Part shown: positions 1-12,349 of the stretch, one piece after another | Layout: every line of letters starts with the position of its first letter | Position numbering within the stretch: the first letter of the stretch is position 1 | Assembly (NCBI GenBank): GCA_037367405.1 | Contig: JAZKJV010002623.1 | Location: 558,001 to 622,000 of the forward strand | DNA from: Ottelia alismoides | Taxonomy: Eukaryota; Streptophyta; Magnoliopsida; Alismatales; Hydrocharitaceae | Direction: 5' to 3' | Length of the DNA: 64,000 nt | Position numbers and translations under genes: made by a program | Notes under the pieces: model-generated | Told to the model about the DNA's origin: nothing | Seen by the model: the letters and a program-made list of their open reading frames with translations, nothing else | Databases searched by the model: none

Positions 1-135
1 GTCCAATTTATATGAGAATTGACAAAATAATCTCAGTAGTAGTAGTCACAGTCCAATCCACTGCAACAAAATGGGCTCCGAAAACCCAAATAGGGTCGAA
101 ACAGGACAAGTCCATATGTTCAATATACATACAAG

Positions 136-709
136 TAGGGTGGAGCATTGGGCTCGACCCGGCCCAACCCGGGAAAGCTCGGCCCGAGCCCATCAATTTT
201 CCGTGGGCCTTGGGCCGGGTCGAGGCCCGCTTTTTTCAGCAAACTGAGGACCCGGGCCCGACCCAGGGCCCGACCCAAGGCCCGCGTGTTCGGGCTCGGG
301 TTCGGGTCGGGCTCGGGCTCGGGCCGGGCTCAACCCGCACTTATCTTGATTCCATGAAGTTGCACTTTGATTCCAATTTAATGGATATAAATCGTCCATA
401 ACACACGAATATTGGATGTATTGTTACAATATAATATTACTATTGATGTATGAAGGAAATATTGGATGTATTATAACTATAAATTCGTATCCCCTTATTT
501 AGTTCTAATACGATATTTTGAAATATGAGGGCCCGGGCCCGGCCCACTTGTACTTCGGGTTCGGGCCCGGCCCGGCCCAAGTATAATATTTTTGAAAAAT
601 GAGAACCCGGGCCCGGCCCATTTGTATGTCGGGTTCGGGCCGGGCCCGGGCTTTTGCGGATCGGGTCAGGGTCGGGTTCAGGGCCGGCCCGGCCCAATGC
701 TCCACCCTA
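136..709. mobile_element. Non-autonomous hAT element, 574 bp
   Basis: The ends are an exact 18-bp inverted repeat, TAGGGTGGAGCATTGGGC at 136-153 and its complement at 692-709. Flanking 8-bp duplications are catacaag (128-135) and catacaat (710-717), 7 of 8 identical, as expected for the hAT superfamily. The ends are packed with GGGCC and GGCCC words. The middle carries two tandem copies (about 70 bp each, 528-660) joining a cggcccattgta-like stretch to a TTTTTGAAAAATGAG stretch. There is no transposase; open frames here are low-complexity Pro/Gly/Arg shadows of the GC-rich repeats. It needs transposase from elsewhere. Confidence 0.85.
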
Positions 710-717
710 CATACAAT

Positions 718-1129
718 GCTCCGAATAGTGTCCTCTATAAATAGGTAAACAATTAAAAATATATTATGAAAAATACACCTAGACTTTACGAATTTCTCAC
801 TATCTCTCTGACTCATTAAAACAAAAAAGGTATTCTCAACTTGTCTAGTGGCTTCGGTACATGAAATCTCCTGCCTCTAGTTGTCCTCAATTGTGATGGC
901 TCTCGAAAAAACCACTCAATTTCTGAGCCATGTCCATGAAGAGAAGATGGATTATACCTAGAGATAAAAAATATGCAAATGATATAAATGTGCACTGATG
1001 AAAACAAATATGGTATGCCATAAAACGGAATATACATCACATAAATTTGGAGTTATAAAAATGACATAAATCCAAAACACCGTGTTGCCTCCCAGAAACC
1101 ATCGCCATTGAATCTCATTTTATCTCTCA
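718..1129. other. Intergenic stretch, nothing recognised
   Basis: AT-rich DNA between the hAT element and the Mutator-like element. I see no conserved reading frame, terminal repeat or RNA gene in it. Confidence 0.5.
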
Positions 1130-1138
1130 TTAATTATG

Positions 1139-2182
1139 GAGATTTTTACCCGGCAGACCCTATAATCTTTGCCAATGACCTCTACGACCTTTGAAATATC
1201 GATATTCCTCCCTCGACCCCGTAAACTTTTTAACCTTTACCCTACAGACCCTGTGGTTAACCTCCATCCATTTGACCGTTAAAACTAACCGGATTCGGTT
1301 ATCTTCCTTTACATTATACCCATTTTATTAATCAAATTTACTATAAGTGTCATTGAGGAGCTCGTCCATCTCCCCCCCCCCCCAATACCTCCCCAGCCTG
1401 CAGCTGAGGAGCCCCGCCCCCGGCATCGTCGGCCTGGAGCCCAGCTGCTCCTCATCGTTGAAGTCCCCCTCCCGACCCAGCTGCCTCCTCCCCGTCGAGG
1501 ACCCCCAGCTGCTACTCGTCGAGGCCCCCTGGGTCGAAGCAGCTCCCCCGTTGACACGCCTCCCTAGGTTCCGCTCGAAGCACCCCCCCCCCTCGCTCCT
1601 CCCTCGGGACCGCTGCTTCCCCTGTCCGAGTCCCCCGTCGTCGCTAATCGAAGCCCCACTCCGCACCCCCCACCCCCGCTTGAAGCCTCCCCCAGTCTTG
1701 CCCGTCCCCCCAACCCGCGCCTCCCCAGGTCAAGCCCCCTTCGCCTCCTCCCTCCCCTTGTCGCACCCCCGGCCAACCCTGTCCCCTTCTCGCCCCTCCC
1801 CCACCCCTCCGCCACTTGAAGCCTCCCCCACCCACCGCCTTCCCTGGCCTGCCCCTCCCCGACCCGCCCCACGCCTCCCTAGGTCGACCCAATCCGTCCC
1901 CTTCTTACCCCGCGCCTCCCCAGGTCAAGCCCCCTTCAACGCCTCCCTCTCATGCTCGCGCCCCCGCACGTTTTTTTTCTTGGTTAATTCTAGTCGGTCA
2001 ATCATGGTTGGTTAGATTAACTCGTTTTTAACTCAAGGAAAGCTAACTCTATATGTGTAAATTTAACGGTAGGTTCATGCGGTAAAACGAAGTAGGTTAC
2101 GGGGTTGAGGGAGGAATATCGATATTTCAAAGGTAGTAGAGGTCATTGGCAAAGATTATAGGGTCTGTCGGGTAAAAATCCC
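1139..2182. mobile_element. Mutator-like element with GC-rich cargo (Pack-MULE candidate)
   Basis: Long terminal inverted repeats of about 85-90 bp (1139-1226 and about 2095-2182) match with roughly five mismatches. They are flanked by 9-bp duplications ttaattatg (1130-1138) and tcaattatg (2183-2191), 8 of 9 identical, which is the Mutator signature. No transposase is present. The interior from about 1370 to 1970 is strongly C-rich on the plus strand, unlike the AT-rich surroundings. It holds a 222-codon open frame (1347-2015) rich in Pro, Ser and Arg, with short repeated phrases built on CCTCCCCAGGTCAAGCCCCC (for example near 1720 and 1915). A captured gene piece or an expanded minisatellite would both explain it; I do not recognise a protein family. 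Confidence 0.75.
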
Positions 2183-3245
2183 TCAATTATGTTGAAATTT
2201 CCTATCACGAGATTTAAAGCGATATCAAAAACTACAAAATATGTCAATTACGTAACCTGGACTTTATGATTATTGGTAAGTGTACTAAAGTCGAACTCAA
2301 GGAGATAATGAAGAATTTAGACGTGATTTTTGTCATTTAAGTATGCCGAAATAAAGTGTAAATATACTAATGATGTGTGGTGTAATGTAATAATTTAATG
2401 AAATTTTTTTATTTTTCAAATATTTGTTTTTTTATAGAAAATAAAATAGAGGGAAAAAAGAAATAATTTTTTTGAAAAAAATGTTTTAAGGGAACTAGGG
2501 TTCGTTTTTCCAAAATATGTATCTATGTCAATATTATCCTCAAAAAATCAAAAATATTTTTCCTTAAATTTAAATGCATGATGAACACAAAATAAAAAAT
2601 ATACTATTAAATTAAATATGAATTTAATATAATGCATGCAATATTTTTTATATTTTTAATTTAAGAGAGGAACATGCAATGCCTTTTAAGATTGAAAATA
2701 TGGGGTGCAAGATATGATTAAGCTATTATATTCTTTCTTAGAATGTTTTCAATTGAAGTAAATAAATGGAAAAGGAATGAGGTATTTGATGTATTTTAAC
2801 TTTTAATCAACTCTAGCCACTTCAATTAAGTCCACAAACATTGCAAACGATAAAGCATTAGAGATGTGTCTATGGCTATTTTTCTCTCATATAAATACTA
2901 TATTATGTACCCTAAAAATTTAGATAATATTAATTTCAAAGAATAAGTTCTATGGAGCACAAACTTCAATGAAATTTAAATATTCAAATGCCATAAGTTT
3001 TCCTGCACAACAAGCTTCTCAATGAGCAAATCCCAAACTTTTTAGAGAGATGAATGAATTTAATATGATTTTGTAATTCTAGACCATACATCTCAATCAA
3101 AAATTAATAAATAATTCAATTTATATCCATTGTAAATTTATGATAAATTAATTGGAAGAGAATATCTAGAGCTTAAAAATGAAATAAAAATCATTAAATA
3201 TAATCAATTAAATATGTACATGAAATATTGAGTTAAAGTTAGGTC

Positions 3246-3350
3246 AGTTGTACAATATATTGTAGGTTTCAAAACCCAATTTTCACAAATGAATTCGGTT
3301 AGTTGTACAATATATTGTAGGTTTCAAAACCCAATTTTCACAACTGAATT
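3246..3350. repeat. Tandem duplication, period 55 bp
   Basis: Two nearly identical copies begin with agttgtacaatatattg at 3246 and at 3301. They differ at only a couple of positions. It is a simple local duplication. Confidence 0.8.
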
Positions 3351-6300
3351 TAGTTTCCTTTTAAATTTGGTCATGTTTTATAGATAATTTAATGTATATT
3401 ATTCAAAGGTGTGTGGAGTTTTATAAGAGAACGATAGAGATTTTTAGTTTTCGATCTTGCTTTTCTCAAATTAAGGTTTAGATTATTCTATAATACTTAT
3501 GAGTTGGTTTTTTAGGATTTTTATGGATTAAAATGAGTATTGTACACATAGTGAAGTTGGTTTTATGTTATTTGGAGTTAGAATGAATTTGTTAGAAGTA
3601 TAGAAGATTGTACAATATATGTACAACTGAATATATGCAAGTTTCAACTCTTAATCCTTCATCATTGTATGTAATTTTATTTTTAGTTTTAATGATGAGT
3701 TAATACTAAATAACTAGGTTGTTTTTATTATTTGAGTTGATTCCTTTATTTTATAATTTAATGTGGATTTTTTGGGTTTTTTCTCAAGAATTAGGGACAA
3801 CATTTTAGCAGAAAGAAGATGAATCATATATTTGTCAAGGACTTGAGTTTCAGCCAGACATGAGTCTTTGGAAAAGATTGGCATCTATTCTCAGACTAGA
3901 GATCATATCTACATAACATTTTATGATATTAGTCGTGTCCTCCATCTAACTCCTTAGATCAATAACTAGACATCATATTATATGATTCTTAAGAACATCA
4001 ATCATATATTACCCAAGGCGGTTATAGTACATATACAGATTCGTACAAAGGAACTAATAAATAATGCAAACATATAATGGTTCATTTTAGGTATGCAGTG
4101 AAAAAAGTAATAACAGTTATTGCTAAATAGCTTGCCATAGGCTTACATGTCTACCCCAAACTCTAGACACTTTCTTAAAATTTCCTATATTTTTTTCACA
4201 AAAAAATGTCTTTTACTTTCCATGTTAATTGCATCATTGTTTTGAAAATTTTTTGAACCATTATTTGTACACTTTAAAAGAGATGGTTGCCCGAGATCAT
4301 GTCCTACCTTTGCTCAATAAATCTTTCCCATTTGAGGTCATAATGGGTCCTTCTGATTTCACAATGAGAGTTGTATTAGTATAAAGGATCAGACCCCAAA
4401 CAAGCATCTACCTGAGCAATTTCACCCATTGAGACATCGAATTCTCTCTCTTCATATTGAAAGCCAAGTGGTTTGAAATGATACTAAATACCATGTCATA
4501 GGTATATCTCTTGTATTGTAGCTAACTCCAATGAGAGAGAGACACTTATAAACATTTATGGGAAAGGTGAAATGGGGCTACCCTGAGGTATCCATGAAGC
4601 ATAGAGAAGTTTTATGGCCACAAAAATATGCTAGAAAATTTTTGACAAAAAATAGGTGTCACCTTCTCATGGCAAAGATGGTTGTTTACACTAACCACTT
4701 CATCATATGTTACTTAGTGGAAAGGAAGGATGCCAAGGTATGTGGACTTTATTAGATCTGTTTTCTTTAGAAATTTGGCATACATATAAAGAACAAACAT
4801 TTAGTAAAAATGTATTGATATATCGTCTTTCCATAATTATGTAAGAAATGGATCCTAAACAATACACTCTATTTTAGATATTTTTTTCTAAAAGATACAA
4901 TATTTTCCATTGCTCCGCTCCCAAGTTATGTTTATGTTGTAAGTTATTTCTAAAAATAAAGAAAATTCCACAAGGTTGGAAACAAGAAAAAAGTCAATAA
5001 TTGTTTATGAGAGATGAAATATTCCATTGGGAAGATCCTCCCTACTTTTTTAAAGGATGAGATTATATCCAAAGAAGGTGTATACCTCATCAACTATATC
5101 TAGTTTTCTCAATTATTAGCATATGTTGGAGAAAGGAGGACACCATTCTAGGAATTACGCGACAATGAAAGTACTTCCATATGGCATGTGCTGGTCAACT
5201 CTTACTAATGTTGCATGGATTGCCTTGAATACCAGAAATGGGAGTGGTTGTAGGTTCAATAATGCCCATAAAGCATATTCAGGTATGTGAAATATTTTAT
5301 GCTTTGGAAAATAACTTGAAGGACCAGGATTCAACCCCTCCCCCCAAACTATTAAAAAAAGTACATCCTTCTCATTATGGACTGTGTGAGTAAATGAGTG
5401 GAGTTTATTCCAGTCCAAGTCGCAAATAGTAGAACCATTTGCTAGTTGTTGAGATACAACATCATTGCATGTTTCGGAATCCCAATGATTCTTTGTTAAA
5501 ATGAAGGTAGACATTTTGTAATTGGATAAGTCAAAAAGATTCCATCATGTCACAAATTCAATGTCGAATAGAGAGGTCAAGACATAAGTTAGTCCTTAAA
5601 TTAAAAGATCTCTCCTCAACTATAATAGCAAGTTCTATTTGCTTTCAAGTCAGCAGAAAAGAACCACTTGAGTAAATCTCCTTGTAGACTTTTATATGGA
5701 ATCCATGTCATTTACGCATGGATATCATGCATAACTCATTGTAGGTAGACAGTGAAACTAGTTCGAATACAAGCTAGCAAGCCAGAAGACAAGATTAGAC
5801 CTAATTGAGTTGATTGAATTAAAAAAACTACATGGTTAAGAGTTTTGAAATTTGCAAGAACAAAGTTAAAAGGTGCCATGTTAACCACATTCACCATAAA
5901 GTTCTTGAATCTAATTAGAAACTCTATTGTTTAAAACAAAGTTGAATATCTCCCCAAACTAAAAGGCAAAATCCATGCTAGATTGAGAGATGTGTGACAA
6001 TGGAAGCATTGACATACTAAATTTGGCACATACTGGATATGTGAGTTTTGAGGTAAACATGCAAATGTTGAAATCCTTCCTAGGAACATATGATTTGCTA
6101 CTTGTGGAGCCAATCCACATTGTGCAAGACGTTTGATTCTTTTTAAATATTTCATATGTCTTCTACAGGTTATGTGGTGTCGTTCTACCCTTATGATTTC
6201 TTACTATTTTCGTGCAGTCTTCTATTCTGCCATTCTTATCATACTTAGTGTCAGTTATGTCTTCTTTATTATGTCTTCTTTATTACTTCTTGTAACTATG

Positions 6301-6561
6301 AGGACATAACTCACGTTAGGGATGCATATATATTGTATGTGTGTGTCTATATATGCATATATCATTGTACATTATAATACAAAAATGCATGTTATAGATA
6401 CAATAACACACACAAAAATGTACATTATAATACAAACATTAAAACTACACGTTATAATATAAATTGTATGTGTATTCTAGTAGACTTATCGTGCTTTTTA
6501 CAAAAAAAATAGGACGACCTTCCTGAACTCAAGAAGGACCGCATCCTATTGGAAGGAAATC

Positions 6562-6563
<2 letters not shown>

Positions 6564-6603
<40 letters not shown>

Positions 6604-6623
6604 ATATATAATATATAATATAT
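6564..6623. repeat. TA-rich microsatellite
   Basis: About 35 bp of uninterrupted TA followed by repeats of ataatata. Sequence on either side shows no gene. Confidence 0.85.
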
Positions 6624-6876
6624 AGGGGACCTTTCAAATGAGGTGGGGGCATTTCTGAAATTGTAAAGGTCATTGTGAATTTAGTAAAAACTCTGCAACA
6701 GTTCTCTAAAAATATAAACTGCACATTGTAAAAAAATGAATTTTGTAAAATATAGCATCCAAATTTAAATTAACATTTCCATCCAATATATATATATATA
6801 TTGTGTTAATATTTATTGTTATATGTATAAATCAATAAATTATAAAATATATTGGAAAAATGCCTAGATTGATGGT

Positions 6877-6900
6877 GTCTCACCATATATATGGTGAGAC
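6877..6900. repeat. Perfect 24-bp palindrome
   Basis: gtctcaccatat is followed directly by its exact reverse complement. It lies in AT-rich DNA with no flanking gene, so a terminator role cannot be argued. Confidence 0.7.
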
Positions 6901-7898
6901 CCCGCCTAATTTGAAGTTTCTCCATAATATATATATATATATAATATAGATGGGTCATAGCTCTATATAAAATGTATGTGTGTAAAATTAAATAAAATTT
7001 GTAATTTTCCTCTTTGAGATTTCTTAATGTATATGAATATGTTAAATCCTTCTGAGTTGTTTAAATTTCTTATTAAGGTGCAAACGGAATTCCTTAAAAT
7101 TCTTTTTGTGTGTTTATTCTTGTATAAAATATTAAATAAAGAGTTCAGAATTATTGCAAAATTCCTGATATAAATCTTTAATTTTCTTTTTGAATTCTTT
7201 AAAAAGGTTAATAAAACTAGATTATATATGAAATTTGATAAAACCACAAAATTCATAGAAAATTTGAGCAACACTTTAAAGCCATATAAAATTACAAAAA
7301 AAACAAAAATTGACATAAAAATACTTATAAGTGAACAATTTATTTTTAGCAATTCTTATTATTAGTTAGGATTGTCATTCTTGCTTAGTTAATTGATTTA
7401 AATTTATTAGAATCCTTACCATTTTTAAAAATTTATATGACAATATTATGATCTCTATATTTTTTTAATGATTATTTCATGGTTTATTTGCCTTGTTTTC
7501 TTTTATTTTTCTAAGTTGAAAAAATTATAGAAGGATAACAACATAAAATGCAAGAAAACATTATAAAAATGGAAAAAAAACATGATGCGTATATTAAGAA
7601 AAGTTTTCTGTATACATTGGTGTTCCATTTTGTTCAACATGTAAGATTGGTGGTAAAATACTAAAATTAGATCACTACGACAACAAACTACGTAATTATC
7701 CACAATCTGATTTAGGCATTAAGATGTGTCACTCCTCAAGTCCACCAATTAACCATATTTGCACTTTTTCACGATTTATTTTATAGTATGGTGCATGCAG
7801 TAATGCTCATGTTTGAGTTGAGGTCGGACTTTATTAGTTCTGAATATGTTATTGTAATTTGGATCAATTATTCGTCAGACTCCAATCTTTTTATCTTG

Positions 7899-7907
<9 letters not shown>

Positions 7908-7950
<43 letters not shown>
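7908..7950. repeat. TA microsatellite
   Basis: About 38 bp of uninterrupted TA ending in a short CACA run. Short open frames over it are repeat artefacts. Confidence 0.85.
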
Positions 7951-7951
<1 letters not shown>

Positions 7952-8079
7952 TTGCATTTTGAGGTTGTTATATTGATTATCTATGTTGTTTTGTATACTT
8001 GTATATTTAGTTGTTTAGTTGTTTGTTTCATACACTTTACACTATTGAATGATTAGGTCCTTTAGGATTGACTTGGTTG

Positions 8080-8902
8080 TAGGGGTCTGGATTATTCGAT
8101 TTGGGTTGAATTCGATTAAGATTGCAAAAATGATATCACCGAATCAAATTAGATTGGATTGAGATATTTGAGTGATTAATTTTGGTCGATTGGATTGGGT
8201 GGAAATGAAATTACCCATGTGAAAAATCTTGTTAATTGAAGATAAAGTAATGATAAGGTCAATGATGTAGGAAAAAGATGCCAAAGTAAGCATGTATTAA
8301 GCTCAATAGAGAAGAAGAAGGTTGGAGGAATATGTTCACCATGCATGAAGAATGATGTGATATATTCAAGTGGATATGGAGTTGTTCAGTTAAAATTATG
8401 AGATTTTCAAGAATAATTTATGTCACCTAAAGTGGATAACGATTGGAGCATAGTTGTATGGTAATAGGGCAGGCTCTCAGCTATTTATAATATGTAATGC
8501 TCATATTAAAGATGATAGAGAAAAAATATATTGTGTACAACACATCATAACAACTGAAATAATGTTTAGTGAGACAAGATTGTTAACAAGTTGATAGCTT
8601 AGATTGGAGAATACGAGTTGTACATTAGAAATATAAAAGAAGTTTAGAATTCTTGATATTATATATTAATTATATATCAGTTCGGTTGGGTGGGATTAAA
8701 CCTTTATCATCCAAAAAAATAGTTTGGGTTCTTTGGGTGGGTTGGGTGGAACACATTAGACCCACCAACTGACCTAATATCTATTGAAGGAATATGGTTT
8801 GCGTACAAACCGATCCTAAACCCAAATGACCCAAATCATTTTGACCTATTTTCAACGATTTGGTTGGGTTATATGGGTGGACTCATATAGTGCCTACCCC
8901 TA
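8080..8902. mobile_element. Non-autonomous hAT element, 823 bp
   Basis: The 8-bp direct repeat cttggttg is exact on both sides (8072-8079 and 8903-8910). The element starts TAGGGGT and ends ACCCCTA, a short 7-bp inverted repeat. Subterminal regions are rich in words such as ttgggt, gattcg and cgaat. No transposase frame is present. The exact 8-bp duplication and TAGGGG termini fit the hAT superfamily. Confidence 0.75.
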
Positions 8903-8910
8903 CTTGGTTG

Positions 8911-11245
8911 ATCGACTAGCATCCAAAGATTTGGCACCCTCTATCAGGGTGCACATGGTAAGAGGTTGAATAGGTACCTAACCCGAATCATGAAAAATGA
9001 TCATGAACTTTTAGATATCCATTCGAATCATATAGATCTATTTCTAGACGAGACACGGATTAACTAAAATTATAAGAATTGATATCCTTATCAACTTTGT
9101 TACTAACCTTTGATCCCAACTCGATAATTTAGCATGTCCTCCTGGTAGTTGGAAGCGCGGTCCAATAGAGGAATAGGTCTACTCCAAAACTATGCCACTG
9201 ATATGGGTGAGAGAGACTCTCCGGAAAAGTCACTCTAGAAAAACGGTCCGACCGGTAACGGACAAACGAGCTCGTACGAAAAACTAAACCTAGGATCCCC
9301 CACCTGGGTATCCTAAAACAAAGGATCAACGGATTGGTCAAAAGTCGGGATTCCAACGAGGCGTAAAAACATTGCGAGCTCGCGTAAAAACCGTGAAAGA
9401 GACTGAGATCCTAGACCCGCGCACTTGACGGTCGCTGCCCGAACTGAGCTTCATATCTCCCGTCCTGTTGAGGGTCACCGCGCCCTCGCACGATCAGGTG
9501 TAAGGTTCACCATGATTGGCATAATTATGATATCACTGACTCTTCATTATTTCCTCTTGCTCGAGTCATCATTCCTTTCTCGATATCTTGTATGGATATC
9601 TTTCATAGATCTAGGTATTAATCTCAAACTTACTATTGAAAATGATTATAACCCTCTATGGAAAATAGTTTTGAGGACAATTGCCATTATAGTCAGATGG
9701 ACTTCTAAAAAAACATTCTTGGCTATCAATGTAAATCCCTCCAACTTAGTTGATGCATCCTCGCATACGTGGTTCATCACTGGGTCACCATCTCCACTCG
9801 ATACTTTGTGCCTCTCATCCATGTTAGAAACTTACATCATTTTAACAACGATGCACACATTTATCGATAGGCGTTTACAATTACATCTTTTTACATTGTA
9901 GGAACTCAAGATATCAAGGCTAAGTACCTCTAAGAAAAATCAAGTGTTTTTGTTCAAGTCTATTTATTGATGTAATATTTAATTGTGAACAGCCCATGGA
10001 TATTTATGCATGTATTTATGTTCATATATGCCAAGGCACAAGTGCCATGAAGTCAGTTCAAGAAAATTTTGCAAAAATCTCAAAATCGATCAATCAATCA
10101 GAGACTTATGAACAATCATGATCGACCAACTTTAGTTATTGTTCAATGATTGATCAGATCAATCAACGATATTTGTCGGTTGTTCTTTTTAAAGCTGAAG
10201 TATTTTTTATTTGAGTTCAAATGACTATTAGATACTTCCAACATCTATAGGCACTATATAAGAACCATTCGACCATTAGGAAGAACATAATATCTTAAAT
10301 ATATTGTTTCATATTGTTCCACCACTACTCTATTTGAGTTGTGAGATCATTATGTAGATTTTTATGCGTTGAGATTTGCACTAATTTCCACTAAAGCAAT
10401 CGTAATCTCTCAACTAACCACATTCTTCGTTCATTTTTCTATCTCTCTACGATTCGTTAAAGATTTTGGCAGGTGATTCTTCTATAATGACATGTTCTAT
10501 CTCTTATTTTGATAATCATTGGTTTGATATTTAACATATATTACTATTCCATTTCTATTTGTATATTTGCATAGTCTTAAATCTCTATGACTAGAATTCA
10601 AAATAGATCTTTTCGTGTTTTTTCATAACCACTTTTGCAGGAAGACTTTGATCGAAGTTTTGTAGGAAGGCATTGATCTTTGATCCGAGCTTACATGTTT
10701 TCTTGGTGTTTGATCTAAGAAGGTCAGAGGCTTCAACATTTGATCTAAGCTCGATGCGACCTTGATGTTTGATCTAATAATGAAGAACTTGGTGTGGAAG
10801 TTCGATGTGATCCAAGGTTATAAGAGCTTTAGTGTTTGATCCAAAGTACTTCTAAAAAGTCTAAGTTATCCACAGTAAATAACTCTATTAGAGAAAAGAT
10901 TGATTGGCACAACTAATAGGGAATTCTAAGTCGATGACTTCTTAGGTCGTGATTTTTACCTAGTCGGATTTCTATATAAACATCATTGTGCAAGTGGTTG
11001 CTTAGCTTATTCGATCTTTACATTTATTTGTATTATTTGTGTAGCTAATTTAATCTAATCATTATTCATATAAACTATTATTCGCTACCCCTCTAGTACT
11101 ACTTCGAGTTATCCACACACCAACACTGTAAATTCTCGAGTGGTTGTATCAATGCCTCAAGGACCTCATCCATGGTTGCAAACCCTTGGGAAGATGTGCC
11201 ACTGCCTCGAGCCCTTCTTCTGATACCGTAGACTCTCGAACTACT
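8911..11245. other. Intergenic region with a possible LTR-like relic
   Basis: No gene is recognised. The stretch of roughly 9960-11110 has the look of a retrotransposon LTR: repeated gatcaatc words, a TATA-like cactatataagaacc at about 10250, then pyrimidine-rich leader-like sequence. I find no paired LTR, primer site or flanking duplication, so this stays a suggestion. Open frames at 9129-9356 (minus) and 9425-9901 (plus) match no family I know. Confidence 0.3.
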
Positions 11246-11250
11246 GTACC

Positions 11251-11461
11251 TGTAACGTCCCGGGCTTAGGTCCCCGGTCCGTTAACGGAGCATTATTAAT
11301 CCTAACAACCTCTTGGGATCGGGCCCATACGGACCCGATTAACCACCCCCAAAATGCTTAAGCCGGGTTGTCCGGTAGTAAGCTCGTCACTATTTATCCC
11401 ACCCGGAAACTTCGTGTTCCACGGTATGGGACTTTTTTTTTCATTTTTGGGGGGTGTTACA
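11251..11461 (-). repeat. TRIM LTR-a
   Basis: On the minus strand it begins TGTAACACCCCCC and ends GGGACGTTACA, so it has TG...CA ends. The polypurine tract AGTGGGGGAGGT (minus) lies directly beside it at 11462-11473. It has diverged more from LTR-b and LTR-c than those two have from each other. Confidence 0.8.
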
Positions 11462-11622
11462 ACCTCCCCCACTTATATTCGCAACGTCCTCGTTGCGACA
11501 TGGCACATCACTCCTTCCCAGTGACAGTGGCGGCTGCACGCTCGGGTAGCCATTTCCTCCAACCTCTTTGTAGGGGCGGCTCCACCTCTCGGGTAGCTCT
11601 TTCCCCTATCAGAGGGCGTTCG

Positions 11623-11634
11623 GCTCTGATACCA
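11623..11634 (-). promoter_or_regulatory. TRIM primer-binding site, initiator tRNA-Met
   Basis: TGGTATCAGAGC on the minus strand, two bases inside the LTR-b boundary. It matches the 3' end of plant initiator tRNA-Met. The second unit carries the same site at 12002-12013. Confidence 0.8.
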
Positions 11635-11636
11635 TT

Positions 11637-11839
11637 TGTAACGTCCCGGGCTTAAGTCCCCGGTCCGTTAACGAAGCATTACTGTCCCTGACAACCTCTT
11701 GGGATCGAGCCCATACGGACCCGATTAACCACCCCCAAAATGCTCAAACCGGATTATTAAGTAGTAACCTCCTTCACTATTTATCCCACCCGGGAATTTT
11801 GTATTCCACGGTGTGGGACAAATCCTTTGGGGTTTTACA
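11637..11839 (-). repeat. TRIM LTR-b
   Basis: This middle LTR is shared by the two tandem units, as expected after unequal recombination between LTRs. It is 203 bp with TG...CA ends on the minus strand. Confidence 0.8.
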
Positions 11840-12015
11840 ACCTCCCCCACTTATATTCGCAACGTCCTCGTTGCGACATGGCCCATCACTTATTCCCAGT
11901 GATAGTGGCGGCTGCACGCTCCGGGTAGCCATTTCCTCCAACCTCTTTGTAGGGGCGGCTCCACCTCTCGGGTAGCCCTTTCCACTATCAGAGAGAATTT
12001 GGCTCTGATACCATT

Positions 12016-12218
12016 TGTAACGTCCCGGGCTTAGGTCCCCGGTCCGTTATCGAAACATTACTGGCCCTAACAACCTCTTGGGATCGGGCCCATGCGGGCC
12101 CGATTAACCACTCCCAAAATGCTTAAGCCGGGTTATTAAGTAGTAACCTCCTTCACTATTTATCCCACCCGGGAATTTTGTATTCCACGGTGTGGGACAA
12201 ATCCTTTGGGGTTTTACA
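12016..12218 (-). repeat. TRIM LTR-c
   Basis: Third LTR, 203 bp. Its first 126 plus-strand bases (12016-12141) are repeated without a mismatch in inverted orientation at 12219-12344, with a 77-bp spacer between the arms. Confidence 0.8.
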
Positions 12219-12344
12219 ACTTAATAACCCGGCTTAAGCATTTTGGGAGTGGTTAATCGGGCCCGCATGGGCCCGATCCCAAGAGGTTGTTAGGGCCAGT
12301 AATGTTTCGATAACGGACCGGGGACCTAAGCCCGGGACGTTACA
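12219..12344 (+). repeat. Inverted partial TRIM LTR
   Basis: Exact reverse complement of 12016-12141, abutting the end of LTR-c and ending GGGACGTTACA immediately before the gtacc duplication. It turns the right end of the element into a large hairpin. Confidence 0.85.
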
Positions 12345-12349
12345 GTACC

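Larger units (their letters stand above)
2192..8071. other. Long AT-rich intergenic region without a recognisable gene
   Basis: Nearly 6 kb of AT-rich sequence. The longest open frames (about 119 codons on the minus strand at 5155-5514, 129 codons at 6963-7352) show no domain I recognise and have the composition of chance frames in AT-rich DNA. Distinct structures inside are listed separately: a 55-bp tandem duplication, TA microsatellites and a 24-bp palindrome. Old decayed transposons may be present between 3800 and 6200 but I could not assign them. Confidence 0.45.
11251..12344 (-). mobile_element. TRIM array with three LTRs, two internal domains and an inverted LTR arm
   Basis: Read on the minus strand, units of LTR, initiator tRNA-Met primer site, a 170-180 bp internal domain and polypurine tract are arranged in tandem. 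Plus-strand positions are LTR-a 11251-11461, internal 11462-11636, LTR-b 11637-11839, internal 11840-12015, LTR-c 12016-12218. An exact inverted copy of the first 126 bases of LTR-c follows at 12219-12344. The whole is flanked by an exact 5-bp duplication, gtacc (11246-11250 and 12345-12349). No protein is encoded, as is normal for a terminal-repeat retrotransposon in miniature. Both outer ends are the U5 end of the LTR, which is abnormal. It depends on other elements for reverse transcriptase and integrase. Confidence 0.85.

Noticed and set aside
148..816. Several open frames with Pro/Gly/Arg-rich products
   Set aside because: They are translations of GGGCC-rich subterminal repeats of a hAT element on both strands, with no independent coding signal.
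1309..1892. Minus-strand Gly/Arg-rich open frames in the Mutator-like cargo
   Set aside because: They are antisense shadows of the C-rich stretch; GC-rich DNA lacks stops in many frames.
6545..7976. Tyr/Ile-rich open frames over TA repeats
   Set aside because: They are produced by TA microsatellites, which read as Tyr-Ile without stops.
9129..9356. Minus-strand 75-codon frame as a possible gene
   Set aside because: No recognised domain, neighbours or conserved start; likely a chance frame in locally GC-richer DNA.
11251..12344. Possible Cassandra-type TRIM with a 5S rRNA-derived LTR
   Set aside because: A gcttaagc...ttggg phrase faintly recalls 5S rRNA, but no convincing A-box, intermediate element or C-box series is present in the LTR.
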